64,000 nt of DNA from Lota lota (taxonomy: Eukaryota > Chordata > Actinopteri > Gadiformes > Lotidae). The stretch spans positions 835,720 through 899,719 of the forward strand of contig JACYXH010000177.1 in assembly GCA_026745465.1 (NCBI GenBank), given 5' to 3'. Below the pieces are notes generated by a model. That model was not told the DNA's origin. It saw only the letters and a list, made by a program, of their open reading frames with translations, and did no database searches. Both the position numbers and the translations under genes were made by a program. Numbering within the stretch: position 1 is the stretch's first letter; every line of letters begins with the position of its first letter. Below are positions 1 through 28,228 of this stretch, piece by piece.

Positions 1-19
1 GGCGGTTTCACACTCATTC

Positions 20-36
20 ACACACACACACACACA
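20..36. repeat. short (CA)n microsatellite
   Basis: A short run of CA dinucleotides at the left edge, inside the nup93 intron that follows the last visible exon. No other feature is seen in bases 1-125. Confidence 0.7.
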
Positions 37-125
37 TGCTCCCACATATACACACACAAATTGTTGGAAGTAGATGCGAGGTCTTCACACTTCGCTCCTC
101 ATGGTATCGATGCAGTGCTACTCAC

Positions 126-19974
<19,849 letters not shown>

Positions 19975-20317
19975 CTAGTTTAACTCTGCACCAAAGTTCT
20001 CTATTTCACCAACAACAAAGTGCAGTAGAAGAGACGGTTTATTTACTTAATACATAATGAAGCCTTAATAACCTAAAACTAGCAATATACATAAAACATG
20101 TTAATGATAACAAGTGGTATTGAGTTGAACCATATTCATTTATCGCTAAGAAGTTCAGACATTTTCATGTTTACATGGTCATTTCGTGCGACTGACAAGA
20201 GCGCACATGTGACACTGAGGTTGAATAACATTAGCCCATGACGTCCTGATCGGCTACATAACAGACTATTGCCTATCACGCAATTTAGACAGAGCAAAAC
20301 GTAACGTTATAAAACAA

Positions 20318-20348
<31 letters not shown>
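20318..20348. repeat. poly-G homopolymer
   Basis: Thirty-one consecutive G on the plus strand, between nup93 coding exon 1 and the probable 5' UTR exon. It is the longest of six G/C homopolymers in the window. Confidence 0.9.
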
Positions 20349-20349
<1 letters not shown>

Positions 20350-20543
20350 ACACACGTCACTAATAATTTATAATAGCAGCATTTCTAGCCATTTTCTAGC
20401 CTTGTCGTTAGCATGCGTTGTTAGCTTAACACGACCAGTGATCCATTGGGTCAGGTTAGCTAGTTTGTAAATTGCTGATGTAATAGTGATGAGATGTTAA
20501 TGATGTATCTCTACTATAACCTGCAGACAATTAAACAACTAAC

Positions 20544-20640
20544 CTGCTATCTATACAGGATTTTATATATTCCCTTACTCCTCAGATGATAGCTTGAAAG
20601 TTGATATTACTATGGCAAATCTTCTATGGTAGCTCGGACA
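20544..20640 (-). other. nup93: probable nup93 5' UTR exon
   Basis: The coding start exon has an acceptor at 19916-19917, so a leader exon is needed. On the minus strand ATAGCAG is followed by a good donor (gttagt) at 20543. The sequence above it is GC-mixed and is followed by an inverted CCAAT box (ATTGG at 20669-20673). The transcription start is a guess. Confidence 0.45.
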
Positions 20641-20668
20641 TAACCCGGCATTTCTAGGAATGCCCCTG

Positions 20669-20673
20669 ATTGG
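20669..20673 (-). promoter_or_regulatory. nup93: CCAAT box of the nup93 promoter (putative)
   Basis: ATTGG on the plus strand reads CCAAT on the minus strand, about 30-130 bp upstream of the proposed nup93 leader exon. No TATA box is obvious, as expected for a housekeeping gene. Confidence 0.35.
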
Positions 20674-20899
20674 ACGACGCTTTTTCTTCGTCTCTAATGT
20701 ATTACGTTGTTACGTCTACAGTGCAGCAGTACTGCCATCTGCTGGATATTACCACAGTCCGTTTTTTTCCTTTGCACGGAGCTGGCCTCAGGCACAGCTC
20801 AGCAGAGGGGCTTTCATTTTCAATAGGTGGGCACCTTTATACAGGGTTCTATAGCTATTCGCTTTGTAGTGTGCATTATATTTGTAGTTATGTAGCCGG

Positions 20900-21770
20900 G
20901 GTCATCAAATAGATTCCACCTGGGGACAAATTCGCACAGAGCTAATACTAAGTGGGCCAGGCCCAGAGCTTATGGTGGTCTCACAACCCCCATGCACCCC
21001 GACCTTTACACACTTAGTCGTGCATTCATTAATGTACAACAATTTATCCCTCCGTCTTTCACTCAATCACTTATTCACACACAAACAATCCTAACTCGGC
21101 AATGTGTATGCGGGGTATTCAATTGCCATGCCTGTTTGCACTGATCCTTTAATTTCTAATTTCAGAACAGAATCCATTTCGAATCCATCTTGTCATGAAA
21201 ATAGACAGTTGTGTGACAACCCACGCTGGTTAGTAAGGAAACAATAATAGGCCCACTTAAAAACACATTGCAAGTTAGCTCCCATATTAAATACCACAGA
21301 AAGTCAATGTTTAAAAAAATTCAAAACATTTGAACATTTATATCTGGTCACTAAGTGAAGACCTCTGCTATACAGTATGCCTGTCAGACATTCTTAAGTA
21401 TTTTGAACTCATTGTCCTTAATTATATGACATATCATCTGTCTGCAAAATACTTTCTGGATAGGAGCATAATACATTTAAATGCTGTCATTTAGCAGACA
21501 CATCAGAAATAAAGTTCAAGTGTGGCAGAGAAGTATCCTTATAACCATCCTGAATTTCTATTAATTCCTGAATTTTTTAGATGGTAGCCAGGGATTCAGG
21601 TGCCGGAACCAGGCAAGCAGAGAACCAAAAAAGCATACAATTACATTCAGCACATAGGAAATCTTGTGCAGGTGGAAGGAAGAATGAGACCAAATACTAA
21701 ATACTAGAGAAGTTGGCAATGTTAAACAGTGAGTATAGATATTGAGGTTCAGTATTTCATTCCACAATCG
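20900..21770. other. intergenic, nothing recognised
   Basis: AT-rich DNA between the nup93 5' end and the Tc1 fragment. No gene, RNA or repeat family was recognised. Confidence 0.5.
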
Positions 21771-21774
21771 GAAG

Positions 21775-22030
21775 TGTTGGTGTCGGATGGCCCCTACAGT
21801 CTGCAGATTTCAATATTATTGAAGTTCTGTGGAAAGATCTCAAACATGTTGTGCATTTAAGGAGTCTGAAGAATGTTTCTGATCTAGAAGCGTTCTGCCA
21901 GGAACAATGGGGAAACATAACAAAAACTGAAAGACTCTTAGCTGGCAATAGGATGAGTTTGCAAGCTTTTAGTTGCCTGAGGAGAAGTTACAAAGTACTA
22001 GCTGACAGGGCCTTTTGTCCCTTTGTTTGA
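21775..22030 (+). pseudogene. Tc1/mariner transposase C-terminal fragment
   Basis: Reading plus from about 21805, the broken translation contains WPLQSADFNIIEVLWKDLK, then LRSLKNVSDLEAFCQEQWGNI. These match the Tc1-family pattern W-P-x-Q-S-x-D-x-N-x-I-E-x-L-W-x-x-L-K followed by an F/C-x-E-E-W block, including the third catalytic acidic residue region. Only the last third of the enzyme remains, with frame damage, and no inverted terminal repeats were found beside it. It is a dead remnant between nup93 and steep1. Confidence 0.75.
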
Positions 22031-22244
22031 ACAGAAATAATCCAGAAACATAAAGAAATGCATCATGTTTAACTTTGCACCATTAAGAGGTCCGGTTAGC
22101 TTCTGTTCACTTGGAAATAATTGTAAAATGGCCTTCTGACCAGGGGTGGCCAGATTTGTGCACCAAACGTCATACAACCAATAAGCAGAATGAAACAAAA
22201 ATAACCATAACATGACTTTCTAGGTCAAATGCTTTTTGGACAAT

Positions 22245-22250
22245 TTTATT
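22245..22250 (-). terminator. steep1: steep1 polyadenylation signal
   Basis: TTTATT on the plus strand is AATAAA on the minus strand, about 190 bp after the steep1 stop codon. Confidence 0.55.
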
Positions 22251-22435
22251 ATCAGCATTTGCAAAATAAGACCTTGTACAAAATAATAAAACGATAATTG
22301 CTGCCACATGTAAATTATTCATCTGTGTCACTTCACTGGACCTGCTTCTTTAGTGGAACTGAAAAATGTCATGTGTGACAATAGTCCCAATGTGTTTGAC
22401 GGGTAAACTTGTTAACCGTTTCACTTCTCCTGGCA

Positions 22436-23113
22436 CTACTTGAACTGGTTGTCAATAAGTGTGCCTTTCATCTTTGCTTTCTTTGCCTCCAGTTCAGCCA
22501 GCTCTTGAAGTCGTTTCTTGCTCATTCCCTTTCTCTCCAACTGCTTCTCAATCACTTTGGCATTTTGGGCGTAGGAGTCTGCAACCTCTCTTGCCTCAAT
22601 CTCCTCTTCTTCCTCATCAATGGTGGATACTGTGACTGAGCTGAACTTGCCCATGTCTTTAGTCCGCTTCGTCATCATGACCCGGACTTTTTTAGGCGCC
22701 TCAGGTGGCTTTTGGCTGTAGACACTTGTGTTCCCAAATCCTTGTCCGAACTTTACAACCGCTTCATCGACAATAAACGTGACAGGAGTATTCTTCATCT
22801 GATGGTGGTAGAAAAGTACAAGCCCACATTTACCACACTTTTTGCGATACTGTCGTTCGATGCCATCTGGTCGCTTTATATACACGTTTTCGTCGTCCTC
22901 CACGTTGCAAAACTTGTGGGCATGTTTGGCTGCATCAATTACTCGCGCTTTATCCTTGGGCCGCATGGGGAGTTTTTCCAATTGACAATCCAGTACCAAA
23001 ACCATTTGACCACACAGACAGTAGTAGACGTGGAGTGGTTTTTCCCCATCATCGTATTCTTCCCTGTCTCTGGTATCCGAACATACAACGCTTCTCGAAA
23101 CAACTTTAGGCAT
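22436..23113 (-). CDS. steep1: STING ER exit protein 1 (CXorf56 family), intronless
   Basis: One uninterrupted frame of 225 residues, near-identical to human STEEP1/CXorf56 (222 residues) from the first Met ([20 protein letters not shown]) to the end (GTLIDNQFK). In the family, STEEP1 binds STING on the endoplasmic reticulum and promotes its exit towards the Golgi. Visible parts are C-L-C at residues 32-34, C-G-K-C at 93-96 (possible metal-binding pairs), a conserved [19 protein letters not shown] block near 146-164, an acidic run, and a Lys/Glu-rich, probably coiled C-terminus from ~178. The human gene has introns in this region; this one has none, so it may be an old retrocopy that is the working gene or an extra copy. 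No stop or frameshift is present. It lies between nup93 and the metallothioneins, which is not the human arrangement. Confidence 0.95.
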   Translation of the reverse strand: MPKVVSRSVVCSDTRDREEYDDGEKPLHVYYCLCGQMVLVLDCQLEKLPMRPKDKARVIDAAKHAHKFCNVEDDENVYIKRPDGIERQYRKKCGKCGLVLFYHHQMKNTPVTFIVDEAVVKFGQGFGNTSVYSQKPPEAPKKVRVMMTKRTKDMGKFSSVTVSTIDEEEEEIEAREVADSYAQNAKVIEKQLERKGMSKKRLQELAELEAKKAKMKGTLIDNQFK

Positions 23114-23180
23114 GTTTCCTTTTAAAGTCCGAACGTAATAATAAAAACGAACTTTCTTTCGATGTTAAACGCAATTCAGT

Positions 23181-23345
23181 GTTCGATTCGTCAACAAGGA
23201 TAAGCCCCTAAAAGTGCTTCCGGTGTGTCTCTTTATGATTCACCGAGTAGAAACGTCTAGTGCGTTATAAGTTCTGCTTGGGGAAATCGATATTCACATA
23301 TAGTTTCTGAATACATGTCTTTGGTTTTTTGTTTCTGTTCTACGT
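23181..23345. repeat. steep1 5'-flank, copy A of a duplicated segment
   Basis: This non-coding block just upstream of steep1 shares an ordered series of words with 24416-24570: GTTCGATTCGTCA, CTTCCGGTGTG, GAGTAGAAACGT, GCTTGGGGAAATCGATAT and TCTGTTCTACGT. It probably holds the steep1 promoter. The matching block downstream implies a segmental duplication. Confidence 0.7.
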
Positions 23346-23934
23346 TGTTAGGTTTAAGTTATGGGGCTTTGAATCCCGTTTGTAGCCTGCCGAGCGACGA
23401 TATATATATATATATTTATTCTTTTACGAGATTAGGACATTACGGGGGGCTGTCAATTTATTACAACGCCATAAAGCTCTCCTATACTACTGATTAAACT
23501 GTAAACGCTTTTAAAAAGTGCAATTGTATTTTATGGCCCGACTGCATACAAAAAAAAATGAAGAGTTCAAAATGGTTTCACGTTTAAAATATTTGCGTAG
23601 ATCACGGCAAAAACGTGATTAAACCCACAACTATCTTAACTAAATGACGTAGAACTTACTGTATATAAGGAATACATGTCAATGCCCTTATCGTTTAATT
23701 ATAGATTTGATCATTGCGAGACCCACCTTCAACTGCCCCTCTTGGAATAACGATCATTCCAAGCGAATAGGCACACTCAAGGAATAATACAATATCTAAG
23801 CACATGTTAGATGGACAGTTTGCTACTTGGGCCATTTGCTTTCAGTTTGAATATACCTATTCATCTCATTTTAAGTCATCTGTTTTAGATCTCGTAGACG
23901 CACAATTTCATCCAAACAAAAATCGTGAACAGGT

Positions 23935-24200
23935 AGAGTAAAAGCTGTTTATTTTCACATTGACACGTACAAAGGATTTAACAAATATGTTATATTGGTA
24001 CCTTCTTCCAAGGCTACATAAAGTAGAGTTTCTGATAGCTCCGGTCCTCACTGGCAACAACTTGCGTCGCAGGTCTTGTCTTTGCACACGCACCCGGAGG
24101 CGCCACCGGGTGCAAAACACACGGCCCTCGTGGTGTTTATTCTGCGCACGGATGTGTCGAAAGGAGATTTGCATTTCTGAAGTTGGGGCGGGTGCACTGT
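23935..24200 (-). pseudogene. truncated metallothionein: last exon joined to promoter
   Basis: Read on the minus strand. 24103 down to 24048 encodes the last 17 residues of a metallothionein (ASGCVCKDKTCDASCCQ, then TGA). The 3' UTR to ~23940 matches that of the intact gene at 25965 (shared TACTTTATGTAGCCTTGGAAG) and includes an AATAAA. Immediately upstream of codon position ~24104, instead of the rest of the gene, the sequence is the metallothionein promoter (GGGTGCAAAACACACGGCC, then TTTATTCTGCGCACGG as read on plus). Exon 1, exon 2 and the start of exon 3 have therefore been deleted. One residue differs from the intact copy within the KGK motif (Gly to Asp). It cannot make a metallothionein. 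Confidence 0.88.
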
Positions 24201-24415
24201 CTTTAAACCATAGAAAATTAATTCTTAACGCAATACATTATATTTTTGTTTGCATTTAACTTTGTTATTTGGCATGTTTTACCTTGATTCTGATTTCATG
24301 TATTTGATAGGCCTATATAGCCTACACATGTATAAAGTATAATACTTAACCTAATACTGTACAGAGTAAGACTTTGTAATGTGAAATACTGTAACAACAA
24401 AAACGAAGAAGAAAA

Positions 24416-24570
24416 GTTCGGTTCGTCACCACGTTTGAGTCGCGAAATGTACTTTCCGGTGTGCATTCTTTTTGCATTCCCGAGTAGAAACGTTAAACAC
24501 GGATGCTTGGGAAAATCGATATCAACTTTGTCTGCATACCATGTTTTTATTCTGTCTGTTCTATGTCGTT
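24416..24570. repeat. steep1 5'-flank, copy B of a duplicated segment
   Basis: Partner of 23181-23345, in the same orientation about 1.2 kb downstream. No STEEP1 coding sequence accompanies it; it lies between two metallothionein remnants. Confidence 0.7.
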
Positions 24571-24904
24571 TTGTAAAGATAATGGGTATTTTAAGTGCTT
24601 ATATTAAAAGTCACTTTAAAATTGTATGTTAGTGCGAATTTGGATGTATTATAGACCCAACTATACATAAATATATCTCCAAGCTCATTAAAAACTGAAA
24701 TAAATACTTTATAGCGGCATATTTATTCCGTGACCTGACATTATATAAATATAATCGAAGCTAGCAAAACACTAAGACACCAGACCAGAAAAACACTAGA
24801 CCCATTTATATAAATTCTTGTTATGGTTCTAGTTTATATTTAATGGAGAAGTTGTTGTGCAGGTGTTTTGTCTCGTTTAATAGAATTGTGAGATGACATG
24901 TTGT
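24571..24904. other. AT-rich spacer, nothing recognised
   Basis: Very AT-rich DNA between duplicated blocks. No gene was found. Confidence 0.5.
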
Positions 24905-25060
24905 TGTGTCACTTTTAAAGTGTCCGGATATAAACAAAACACACCGACTGTCGTGCTGATTATTCAGGTTTGCAGCTAGACCCTTCTTGCTTATTCTGCG
25001 CATCGGTTTGTCGAAAGAAAGTGACACTCCTGAAGTTGGGCCGGGTGCTACTTTCTTTAA
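24905..25060 (-). pseudogene. orphan metallothionein promoter remnant
   Basis: This block matches the upstream region of the intact metallothionein at ~26545-26680 in order: GTGTCACTTTTAAAGTGTCC with AAACAAA, then TTATTCTGCGCA, GTCGAAAGAAA, TTGAAGTTGGG-like and GGGTGCTA words. No metallothionein coding sequence lies on its transcribed side (24570-24900). This is the promoter of a third, otherwise lost, copy. A 185-codon chance frame overlaps it. Confidence 0.75.
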
Positions 25061-25840
25061 ACCTAAAGACTGGATGAATAACTTTTTTGAGTTCCCACAA
25101 TTAATTCTGGCACACAGTGTACGCCTATTAACCAAATATGTTATATTAGGGTCTTTTTTCCTTATTAGCACTGGCAAGTTGTATAGGAATTTGATTCCTA
25201 CATCACTATCCATGTAGCTTATAAGTAAATTCATCCCTGATAAGTCTAAACTGTTCATAATACATTTTTTCACCCGTTTATTCTCAGCACTTATGGAATA
25301 ATAAGTCTCTTGTTGCTTGATAGCTGTTTGTACTAATGTAACAAAAACAAGGATCTGATTTTTATCGTGCAAGACCAACTCTATGCAAACACTGCTGTAA
25401 GGTTAAGCTTCCACAACGCCAAAAACAAGACATAGGTTCTGTTACAAACCCAAATATCGACGTTGGGGGAAATCATGGCCAAATAACACGTCTAAGCCCT
25501 GATTTAGCTCGGTCGGAAATGGGTCTACAAGTTCGACGGTAACTAATAGACGTATTTTAAACGGAAAAATACTCACTGGTACCAAAAACGAATCAGTGTG
25601 CACAAACTGAAATATTAAATTCCAAATCGTGGTGCAATATGGAAAAGCATCTTACTCATGTCCCCCATTTTATTACCCGGTGAAAATTGGTCTATGTATT
25701 TAACGTTAATAGTCCAAATAGTGTAACCAATAGAACACGCACGTGCACATACGCAGTCCTGGCTGGTCGGTCTACGTGTATAAGGACATTCATAATCACC
25801 CAAATGAATCCCCAAAAAATAAAACGAACAAAAGTGAACA
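25061..25840. other. intergenic, nothing recognised
   Basis: AT-rich sequence between the orphan promoter and the 3' UTR of the intact metallothionein. No repeat family or gene was recognised. Confidence 0.5.
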
Positions 25841-25964
25841 TGTAGAGTAAACGCATTTTATCTTTTACATCGATACGTACAAACGACTACACAATTTCCA
25901 CAGATATTTTATATTGGTCCCTTCTTCCAAGGCTACATAAAGTAGAATTTGACATCTCCGGTCC

Positions 25965-26463
25965 TCACTGGCAACAATTTGCGTCGCAGGTCTTGCCTTT
26001 GCACACGCACCCGGAGGCGCACTTGCTGCAGCCTGAAGGACAGCACTCGCAGCAACCTGCCGGTACAAGAGACCAACCAGTTAGATAGCAGACCACAAGG
26101 TTTTGCAATTTACTGGTCTCACGACCTGTCTATAATAACAATTCAACATCACTTCACTTATTTTTTAACGAAAGGGCTGAAGACATGGTTGAAAACATCC
26201 TTTATGCAATTAAAATATTGAATGACATCTTTTGCGCCCAGGGGGATTTATCTTACTTTTCTTGCATGTTGTGCAGGAGCAGTTTGCGCAGGTGCATGCT
26301 GTGCCGCAGTTGCAAGTTCCAGCTACAAAACACAAACACAAGACACTATTATAAAATGGCCTACTCTGCTTTGAATAACAGCAATTGCGGCGATGACATA
26401 ACACAAACAATTAATACAAAACAATCGGTGTAACTCACTCTTTGAGCAGTCGCAAGGATCCAT
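25965..26463 (-). CDS. mt: metallothionein, three exons, intact
   Basis: A cytosolic cysteine-rich protein that binds zinc, copper and cadmium in two thiolate clusters. Exons in minus-strand order are 26463-26439, 26322-26257 and 26056-25965, all GT-AG, with one base of split codon at each junction, the usual vertebrate metallothionein layout. The product is 60 residues and contains 20 cysteines, as in fish metallothioneins. It begins [15 protein letters not shown] and ends [11 protein letters not shown]. The beta domain is residues ~1-29, the KKS linker ~29-31, and the alpha domain the rest. The CDCSK start and CCECCPSG segment differ from the more usual CECSK and CCPCC of many fish. The last codons read Asp-Ala-Asn-Cys-Cys-Gln. 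It is the only intact member of the local cluster. Metal-response motifs upstream fit induction by MTF-1. Confidence 0.95.
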
Positions 26464-26552
26464 TTTTTCAGGTAGTGGTCAGTCCTTTTCTGTGTAGAGC
26501 TACTGTGTCCTTGTCTCCTTAGATTTTCTGACCGCATGTGGCTAGAGTGTCA

Positions 26553-26624
26553 CTTTTATAGTGTCCTGATAGAAACAAACCCGGGTGCAAAACACACGGC
26601 CCTCGTGCTGTTTATTCTGCGCAC
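26553..26624 (-). promoter_or_regulatory. mt: metallothionein proximal promoter (TATA + two MREs)
   Basis: On the minus strand a TATA box (TATAAAAG, 26560-26553) lies 90 bp before the ATG. Upstream are two metal-response element cores of the form TGCRCNC: TGCACCC on minus at 26583-26589 and TGCGCAC on plus at 26618-26624. These are binding sites for MTF-1 in the family. The same block is found at the two decayed copies. Confidence 0.8.
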
Positions 26625-26983
26625 GGGTTTTTCGAAAGAAAAGCATGTTCTTCAAGTTGGGGGGTGTGCTATTTGCAAATTACGTAAATCTAACCAAATA
26701 TTCACCGAGAAAATATTAGGATAAAAATACCGTAACCTTAATACACTTGAATATGTTCAGGTATATACTGTGCTCTGATGATGTGATGTCTATATCATTT
26801 CGGTATAAAATATTGTGTTCGATTGGATTATTCAACAGATCTAAGGTCAAGGAAAACAGAGATCTGAGCATGCTCTATATAACGCTGTGATAATATTGTT
26901 CATTCTGTAATACATTCTGGAACACCGGACTTGTCCTTGTTCAGTCGTGTGTTAAAAAGGGTCATTCATATTTTTGTTGCCCG

Positions 26984-27169
26984 TGACTCACTGCACACGG
27001 CACACAAAATCTTGGATGCAGTAAACAACTTTTTTTCCACGCTGCATTGTCATTCTTCCAGAACGAGCGTGTGACCGGTATCGCTGCATCACACACCTCC
27101 TTTAGCTCTGCACTCGTCTCGGCGTCCGGTACCTAGGAAACAAAAGTCTGACGTCATAATTTTGCACTC
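26984..27169 (+). promoter_or_regulatory. mt: distal metallothionein enhancer candidate (AP-1, three MREs, CRE)
   Basis: About 520-710 bp upstream of the metallothionein ATG lie an AP-1 consensus (TGACTCA, 26984-26990), MRE cores TGCACAC (26992-26998), TGCACTC (27109-27115) and TGCACTC (27163-27169), and a CRE consensus (TGACGTCA, 27149-27156). Fish metallothionein genes often have a second, distal MRE group, so this is a credible enhancer. Confidence 0.6.
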
Positions 27170-27212
27170 GTATTTCTTTGGTTTCTTATTGTTAAAACTG
27201 AAACTTTCCGAG

Positions 27213-27214
<2 letters not shown>

Positions 27215-27292
<78 letters not shown>
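27215..27292. repeat. (CT)n microsatellite
   Basis: Thirty-nine CT units without interruption, separating the metallothionein upstream region from the setd6 side. Confidence 0.95.
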
Positions 27293-27295
<3 letters not shown>

Positions 27296-28020
27296 ATCGA
27301 AATATAAAGATATTGAAAAAAGTTAGACTAAGTAAACCAAACATTGTATCAAGTTTACCAACATACAACAATTGTAGTTAGAAGAAGTAAGCATATACAG
27401 GGGCCTACTTATTTAAATGAATCTGTAATTATTGACAGGCGGCCTTTGTTGGTTAATGAATGATAGTTTCCTGTAAAATATTAGTGCTATTGATAGTCAA
27501 CCTATACAATGCAACCCCCCCCCCCCCACACACACACACACCTTATTATATGGGCCAATATCTGCTGCTGCTGTTGATGATGATTTTTTTGTAAATTAGG
27601 CCATCATTTCTTGTAAAACAATTACTGTTGATGCCACTTTGTCATTTTTTTAATATGTTAAATGTTATTTTTAATGCAAGATAAATTGATTAGCAAATTG
27701 ATTAGCATTTCTTTTGGTATCGTTTTACACTGTTAAATTTTGGTCATATATTCTTATTTTTGCTGACAACGTGCTTTCACCTACCATAGTCTGACCTTAA
27801 TGAACCATATTCAGTGTGAAAATATTCAAATTTTATGACATTATATTATATCGGCAAATGTCATATATATGCATTTCTAGGACCCTCGTTTTTATAGAAT
27901 AAAAAACGATCACTACTTTATGTCCAAGTATTTATAGTTTTAAAGTACTTATAGATTTAAAGGTTTATTCTACATAAATGTCAGTTGCTATTTGTGGTTG
28001 TTCAATAAAGTTGGTAAGAA
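27293..28020. other. intergenic, AT-rich
   Basis: Contains a C run then CA repeat (27515-27540) and AT-rich unique sequence. No gene was found. Confidence 0.55.
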
Positions 28021-28023
28021 ATG

Positions 28024-28041
28024 AAATGGCGGCCATCTTTG
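28024..28041 (+). promoter_or_regulatory. setd6: overlapping, opposed YY1-type sites upstream of setd6
   Basis: AAATGGCGGC (28024-28033) overlaps GGCCATCTTTG (28031-28041), which is CAAAGATGGCC on the other strand. Both fit the YY1 core ATGGC, a common element at vertebrate housekeeping start sites. It lies ~190 bp before the setd6 ATG. Confidence 0.5.
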
Positions 28042-28228
28042 TATGCCGTACTATCCAGCGCAACACACGTTACGCATACGTACACGCTGTGACGGCACGG
28101 CAGTTAAATTCTACATGTCAGTTTTCGCAAAACAATGTCCATGTGTTAGTAGTTATTTAATATTACTTAAGATAGTTAACTGAGTCGTTTATATACGCGG
28201 ACTCTCGGTTTTGGTTTTGGGCACGGAA

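Noticed and set aside
22712-23125. 137-codon plus-strand frame opposite steep1
   Set aside because: Shadow of the conserved steep1 coding strand.
24821-25378. 185-codon open frame on the minus strand
   Set aside because: It runs through the orphan metallothionein promoter block, shows no domain, and its composition follows the AT-rich DNA. Probably chance.
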